From JBARRS01 sp049644345 (lineage in GTDB: Bacteria; Actinomycetota; Thermoleophilia; Gaiellales; Gaiellaceae), in contig JBARRS010000057.1 in the NCBI GenBank assembly GCA_049644345.1, forward strand, positions 1-16,435: DNA of 16,435 bases, written 5' to 3'. Position numbers and translations under genes: made by a program. Shown piece after piece: positions 13,189 through 16,435 of this stretch. The notes below the pieces were generated by a model. It made no database searches. It saw only the letters and a program-made list of their open reading frames with translations, and had not been told where the DNA came from. Within the stretch, counting starts at the first letter, position 1. The number at the start of each line of letters is the position of its first letter.

Positions 13189-14631
13189 ATGGAGGCAGAG
13201 GCAAGGCACTACCTGGCGAACGGCGAGACCGAGCAGCCGGCGCCGCGCGAGGCGATCGAATGGGCGGGCCAGACACAGGCCCAGATGGTCGACCTGAAGT
13301 TCTGCGACCTGCTCGGCCGCTGGCAGCACGTGACGCTGCCGCTGTCCGCGTTCGACGAGTCTGCGTTCGACGAGGGCTTGGGCTTCGACGGCTCCTCGAT
13401 CCGCGGCTGGCAGGGGATCTCGGAGTCGGACATGCTGCTGATGCCGGATCCGGCCAGCGCGATGCTCGACCCCTTCACCGAGGCGCCGACGCTCTCGCTC
13501 GTCTGCGAGATCGCCGATCCGGTGACGAAGCAGGGCTACGACAGGGATCCGCGCCTGATTGCACGACGCGCCGAGGCGTACCTGTCGCAGACGGGGATCG
13601 CCGACACCGCCTACTTCGGGCCCGAATGCGAGTTCTTCGTCCTCGACTCGGTCTCGTACGACCTCGCCGACCACCGCTCGCACTACGCGATCGACTCGGC
13701 CGAGGGCCGCTGGAACTCCGCCAGGCCGGGCCTCGGCTACACGATCGCGCCCAAGGAGGGGTACTTCCCGCCGGCGCCGCACGACTCCCTGCACGACCTG
13801 CGCACGCAGATGGTGCTGACGCTCGAGCGGCTGGGGATTCCGTGCGAGTTCCATCACCACGAGGTCGCAAGCGGCGGCCAGTGCGAGATCGACCTCCGCT
13901 ACCAGTCGCTGACGCGAATGGCCGACCAGATCATGACCTACAAGTACGTGGTCAAGAACGTCGCGCGGGCGGCGGGCAAGACGGTCACGTTCATGCCGAA
14001 GCCGCTCTACGGCGACAACGGCTCGGGGATGCACACGCACCAGTCCCTCTGGAAGCAGGGGACGCCGCTGATGGCCGACAAGAGCGGGTACGCCGGGCTC
14101 TCACAGCTCGCGCGGGCCTACATCGGCGGCCTGCTCGCGCACGCGCCGGCGCTGCTCGCGTTCTGCGCGCCGACGACGAACTCGTACCGGCGGCTCGTGC
14201 CCGGCTACGAGGCGCCCGTCAATCTCGTCTACTCGCAGCGCAACCGCTCGGCGTGCATCCGGATCCCGATGTACTCCGAGTCGCCCAAGGCCAAGCGAGT
14301 CGAGTTCCGCTGCCCGGACGCGGCCGCGAATCCCTACCTCGCCTTCTCCGCGATGCTGATGGCCGGCATCGACGGGATCGAGCAAGGCCTGGACGCCGGC
14401 GAGCCGGCCGACTGGGATCTGTTCGAGGAGGACCGCGGAGTCGCACAGGTGCCGGGCTCGCTCGCGGAGGCGCTCGAAGCGCTGGAGCGCGACCACGAGT
14501 TCCTCACCAAGGGCGGCGTGTTCAGCGAGGAGCTGATCCGCACCTGGATCGACTACAAGCGGGAGAACGAGGTCGACCCGGTTCGGCTGCGACCGCACCC
14601 GGCCGAGTTCGCCCTCTACTACGACTGCTAG
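13189..14631 (+). CDS. glnA: Glutamine synthetase type I, beta/cyanobacterial-like
   Basis: This is a 480-aa enzyme forming glutamine from glutamate, ammonium and ATP. Motifs: GFDGSS (65-70), FGPECEFFVLD with Glu146 and Glu148, FHHHEVASGGQCEID (221-235), GSGMHTHQS with His282, NSYRRLVPGYEAP, RNRSACIRIP and NPYLAF. The extra segment around SYDLADHRSHYAIDSAEGRW (156-175) and the ending LRPHPAEFALYYDC mark the longer beta-type, closest by eye to cyanobacterial GS. The adenylylation site NLYDL of E. coli (Tyr397), or DIYEL of cyanobacteria, reads DLFEE here: Phe412, so this enzyme cannot be adenylylated there. The ATG 13189 has AAGGGAGG 5 nt upstream. An in-frame ATG at 13129 would give 500 aa but lies inside the leader hairpin without a good ribosome site. 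It is the first gene of glnA-glnB-amt, with the PII gene 8 nt after its stop. Confidence 0.95.
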   Translation: MEAEARHYLANGETEQPAPREAIEWAGQTQAQMVDLKFCDLLGRWQHVTLPLSAFDESAFDEGLGFDGSSIRGWQGISESDMLLMPDPASAMLDPFTEAPTLSLVCEIADPVTKQGYDRDPRLIARRAEAYLSQTGIADTAYFGPECEFFVLDSVSYDLADHRSHYAIDSAEGRWNSARPGLGYTIAPKEGYFPPAPHDSLHDLRTQMVLTLERLGIPCEFHHHEVASGGQCEIDLRYQSLTRMADQIMTYKYVVKNVARAAGKTVTFMPKPLYGDNGSGMHTHQSLWKQGTPLMADKSGYAGLSQLARAYIGGLLAHAPALLAFCAPTTNSYRRLVPGYEAPVNLVYSQRNRSACIRIPMYSESPKAKRVEFRCPDAAANPYLAFSAMLMAGIDGIEQGLDAGEPADWDLFEEDRGVAQVPGSLAEALEALERDHEFLTKGGVFSEELIRTWIDYKRENEVDPVRLRPHPAEFALYYDC

Positions 14632-14639
14632 GAGGACCG

Positions 14640-14993
14640 ATGACCAAGGTGGAGGCGGTCGTGTTGCGGGAACGCGTCGAGACGGTGATCGACGCAGTCG
14701 AGGAGGAGACGGGCCACGTGGGCGTAACGGTCGTCGAGGCGATCGGCCACGGACGCCAGCGGGGCGTCACGCACGAGTATCGCGGCCGGGTCTTCGAGTC
14801 GCGCCTCCTCCCGAAGGCCTGCCTCACCTTCGTCGTCGACGACGGGAAAGCGCCGGCGGTCGTTCGCGCGATCGCCGACGCCGCCCGCAGCGGCGACGAA
14901 TGCGGCGACGGGCTCGTCTGGACGACGCCCGTCAATCAGGTCACGCACAACCGAACCGGACTGCCTCTCGAGCGTGTGGAGAAAGCGGCATGA
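14640..14993 (+). CDS. glnB: PII nitrogen-regulatory protein (GlnB/GlnK), divergent
   Basis: This is a 117-aa trimeric signal protein that normally reads ATP/ADP and 2-oxoglutarate and regulates Amt channels and other targets. Family features: an N-terminal MTKVEAVV strand, GHGRQRGVTHEYRGR (37-50) leading into the T-loop, LLPK with Lys59 (the 2-oxoglutarate lysine), GDG (89-91) and the ending NRTG (104-107). Unusual positions: the uridylylation/adenylylation tyrosine (E. coli Tyr51, GAEYM) is Phe52 in GRVFES; the Lys after GDG (E. coli Lys90) is Leu92; Arg101 is His103, while Arg103 is kept as Arg105; the TGKI segment is replaced by SGDEC with one extra residue. GGAGG overlaps the glnA stop (14631-14635), and its own TGA overlaps the amt ATG, so it is translationally coupled both ways. 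Its place before amt marks it as the GlnK-like regulator of that channel. Confidence 0.9.
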   Translation: MTKVEAVVLRERVETVIDAVEEETGHVGVTVVEAIGHGRQRGVTHEYRGRVFESRLLPKACLTFVVDDGKAPAVVRAIADAARSGDECGDGLVWTTPVNQVTHNRTGLPLERVEKAA

Positions 14994-16396
14994 AGAACGC
15001 CGACCTCCTCATCGCAATGAACACGGTCTGGGTCGTGGTCGCCGCCGTGCTGGTGATGTTCATGCAGGCCGGCTTCGCCTTCCTGGAGGCCGGCCTGACG
15101 CGGATGAAGAACGCCGCCCACATCGCCGGCAAGAACGTGCTCATCTTCGGCGTCTGCTCGCTCGTCTACTGGGCGGTCGGCTTTGGGATCGCCTTCGGGG
15201 ACGGGAATGCCCTCGTCGGGACGCACGGCTTCATGCCGTCGGTCGGGGCGCTGCTCGCGGTCGGCAAGGCGCCGTACTCGTTCTTCTCCTCGATTCCGGG
15301 GGCCGGCGGCTACCTGTTCGAGGTGGTCTTCGCAGGCGTCTCGCTCGCGATCGTCTGGGGAGCGATGGCCGAGCGGGCAAAGCTATGGGTCTACTTCGCC
15401 TTCGGAGCCGTCTTTACTCTCATCTACTCGGTCGTCTCGCATTGGGTCTGGCATGCAGGCGGCTGGCTCTTCGGGCTCGGGATGCAGGACTTCGCCGGTT
15501 CGACCGTCGTCCACTACCAGGGCGCGCTCGCGGCGCTTGCGGGGGCGATCCTGCTCGGCCCGCGGATCGGCAAGTTCGGCCACGACGGGCGCGCGAACCC
15601 GATCCCCGGACACAACATGCCCTACGCCGTCCTCGGCACACTCATCCTCTGGTTCGGCTGGTTCGGCTTCAATCCCGGCTCGACGCTCGGCGTCGTCACC
15701 GGCCACCACCTCGGCTACTTCGGGTACGTCGCGCTGACGACGAACTTGGCTGCCGCTGCGGGCGCGCTCGGCGGGATCGCGACCGCCTGGGTTGTCCTCC
15801 GCAAGCCGGATGTCTCGATGATGCTGAACGGCGTGATCGCGGCGCTGGTCGCGATCACGGCGGCCTCGGGGTTCGTCGCGCCGTGGGCCGCGGTCGTGAT
15901 CGGCTTCCTCGCCGCGGCGATCGCAGTCGTCGCCGTACCGCTGGTCGAGCGGCTCGGGATCGACGATCCGATCGGCGCGGTCGCCGTCCACGGCCTTGCG
16001 GGAGTCTGGGGCACGCTCGCGACAGGCGTGTTCGCCGTCCCGGCGCTCGCAAGCAACCTGGCTACGGGGAGCGGCGGGCTCCTCTACACGGGCTCGTTCC
16101 ACCAACTCGGCGTGCAGGCGCTCGGCCTCGCCGCCGTCGGCGCGTTCACCTTCAGCGCCTCGTTCGGCTCGCTCTGGACGATGAAGCGGCTGTGGGGGAT
16201 CCGTGTAGAGGAGCACGTCGAGACCGCCGGGCTGGACGTCTCGGAGCACGGCATGTGGGGCTACCCCGAGTTCTACATCCCGGTCCCGGGCGGCTGGAAT
16301 CAGTCGTTACAACACCTGCAGCACGCAGGCATGGCCGACGTTCCGGAGCCGGTCATTCAGCCGCAGATCAGCGAGGCCGAGCCGGAAGCGGCTTAG
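14990..16396 (+). CDS. amt: Ammonium transporter (Amt/MEP family)
   Basis: This is a 468-aa channel with about eleven membrane helices, acting as a trimer to take up ammonium. The N-terminal helix NTVWVVVAAVLVMFMQAGFA is followed by FLEAGLTRMKNAAHI, as in the MQAGF subgroup and unlike the E. coli form. The pore twin histidines are His175 in DFAGSTVVHY and His334 in VAVHGLAGVWG. NPGST (228-232) and the helix-loop WFGWFGF are also typical. The cytoplasmic C-terminal tail (about 425-468) has DVSEHGMWGYPEFY, the conserved region through which PII closes or opens the channel, then an extra acidic end. ATG 14990 overlaps the PII TGA (ATGA), with GGAGA upstream. No terminator is visible in the 39 bases after its stop, so the operon may continue beyond the window. 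Confidence 0.96.
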   Translation: MKNADLLIAMNTVWVVVAAVLVMFMQAGFAFLEAGLTRMKNAAHIAGKNVLIFGVCSLVYWAVGFGIAFGDGNALVGTHGFMPSVGALLAVGKAPYSFFSSIPGAGGYLFEVVFAGVSLAIVWGAMAERAKLWVYFAFGAVFTLIYSVVSHWVWHAGGWLFGLGMQDFAGSTVVHYQGALAALAGAILLGPRIGKFGHDGRANPIPGHNMPYAVLGTLILWFGWFGFNPGSTLGVVTGHHLGYFGYVALTTNLAAAAGALGGIATAWVVLRKPDVSMMLNGVIAALVAITAASGFVAPWAAVVIGFLAAAIAVVAVPLVERLGIDDPIGAVAVHGLAGVWGTLATGVFAVPALASNLATGSGGLLYTGSFHQLGVQALGLAAVGAFTFSASFGSLWTMKRLWGIRVEEHVETAGLDVSEHGMWGYPEFYIPVPGGWNQSLQHLQHAGMADVPEPVIQPQISEAEPEAA

Positions 16397-16435
16397 CCCA
16401 GCCATCGACCGCCGCGTTGCGAATATGTCGCCCTT

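Noticed and set aside
13039..14040. Large minus-strand open frame opposite glnA, and similar ones opposite the first glutamine synthetase (9378-10241) and amt (15383-16249)
   Set aside because: These are shadow frames caused by high GC; their sequences are Arg/Asp/Val-rich with no family features, while the opposite strand encodes clear enzymes.

Overview
The window is gene-dense, very GC-rich DNA with GTG starts and strong G/C third-codon bias. Gene content (PdtaS/PdtaR-type two-component pair, several type I glutamine synthetases, ABC-F, ClpS, PRC-barrel protein, PII/Amt) points to an actinobacterium. My best guess is a deep lineage such as Thermoleophilia (Gaiellales/Solirubrobacterales); this placement is inference. 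I see no rRNA, tRNA, CRISPR array, transposase or phage gene.

Layout. 1-779: 3' part of an animal-like transketolase. 820-2703: ABC-F ATPase, meeting clpS tail to tail with a 4-bp overlap. 2700-4553 (minus): an ANTAR response regulator (pdtaR-like), a secreted esterase and clpS. 4578-5219: a SAM methyltransferase, divergent from pdtaR with only 24 bp between start codons. 5224-6786 (minus): the matching GAF-GAF-HisKA_2 sensor kinase (pdtaS-like), with a 51-codon palindrome-rich insertion in its first GAF domain. 6864-8684: PRC-barrel protein and a repeat-rich lipoprotein. 8775-11910 (minus): ABC-2 exporter (ATPase and permease), then a GlnA2/GSI-alpha-like glutamine synthetase. 12055-12858: membrane-anchored trypsin-like protease. 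12855-13028 (minus): a probable 57-aa membrane protein. 13189-16396: a nitrogen operon of glutamine synthetase, PII and ammonium transporter. The roughly 330-bp interval 12859-13188 holds the small ORF and the glutamine synthetase leader. The last 39 bases show nothing I can name.

How it fits together. The right half is an ammonium-assimilation block: Amt imports ammonium, two glutamine synthetases fix it, PII senses nitrogen/energy state. Both synthetase genes, on opposite strands and unlike in protein sequence, have short leaders of the same design: a small hairpin with a C-G-closed hexaloop beginning GA, overlapping the 5' arm of an intrinsic terminator, then a Shine-Dalgarno site. This is a transcription-attenuation layout. 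The left half encodes an ANTAR regulator and kinase, a family that controls such terminators by binding hexaloop hairpins. I infer, without proof, that this pair may control the glutamine synthetase leaders. In the PII/synthetase operon the tyrosines that classically carry regulatory uridylyl/adenylyl groups are both phenylalanine (PII F52, GS F412), suggesting covalent control was lost there and other control, perhaps the leaders, is used.

Six genes have a TAnnnT -10 hexamer 6-7 nt before the start codon, the signature of leaderless transcripts. The genes with real leaders (both glutamine synthetases, the ABC ATPase) stand out against these.
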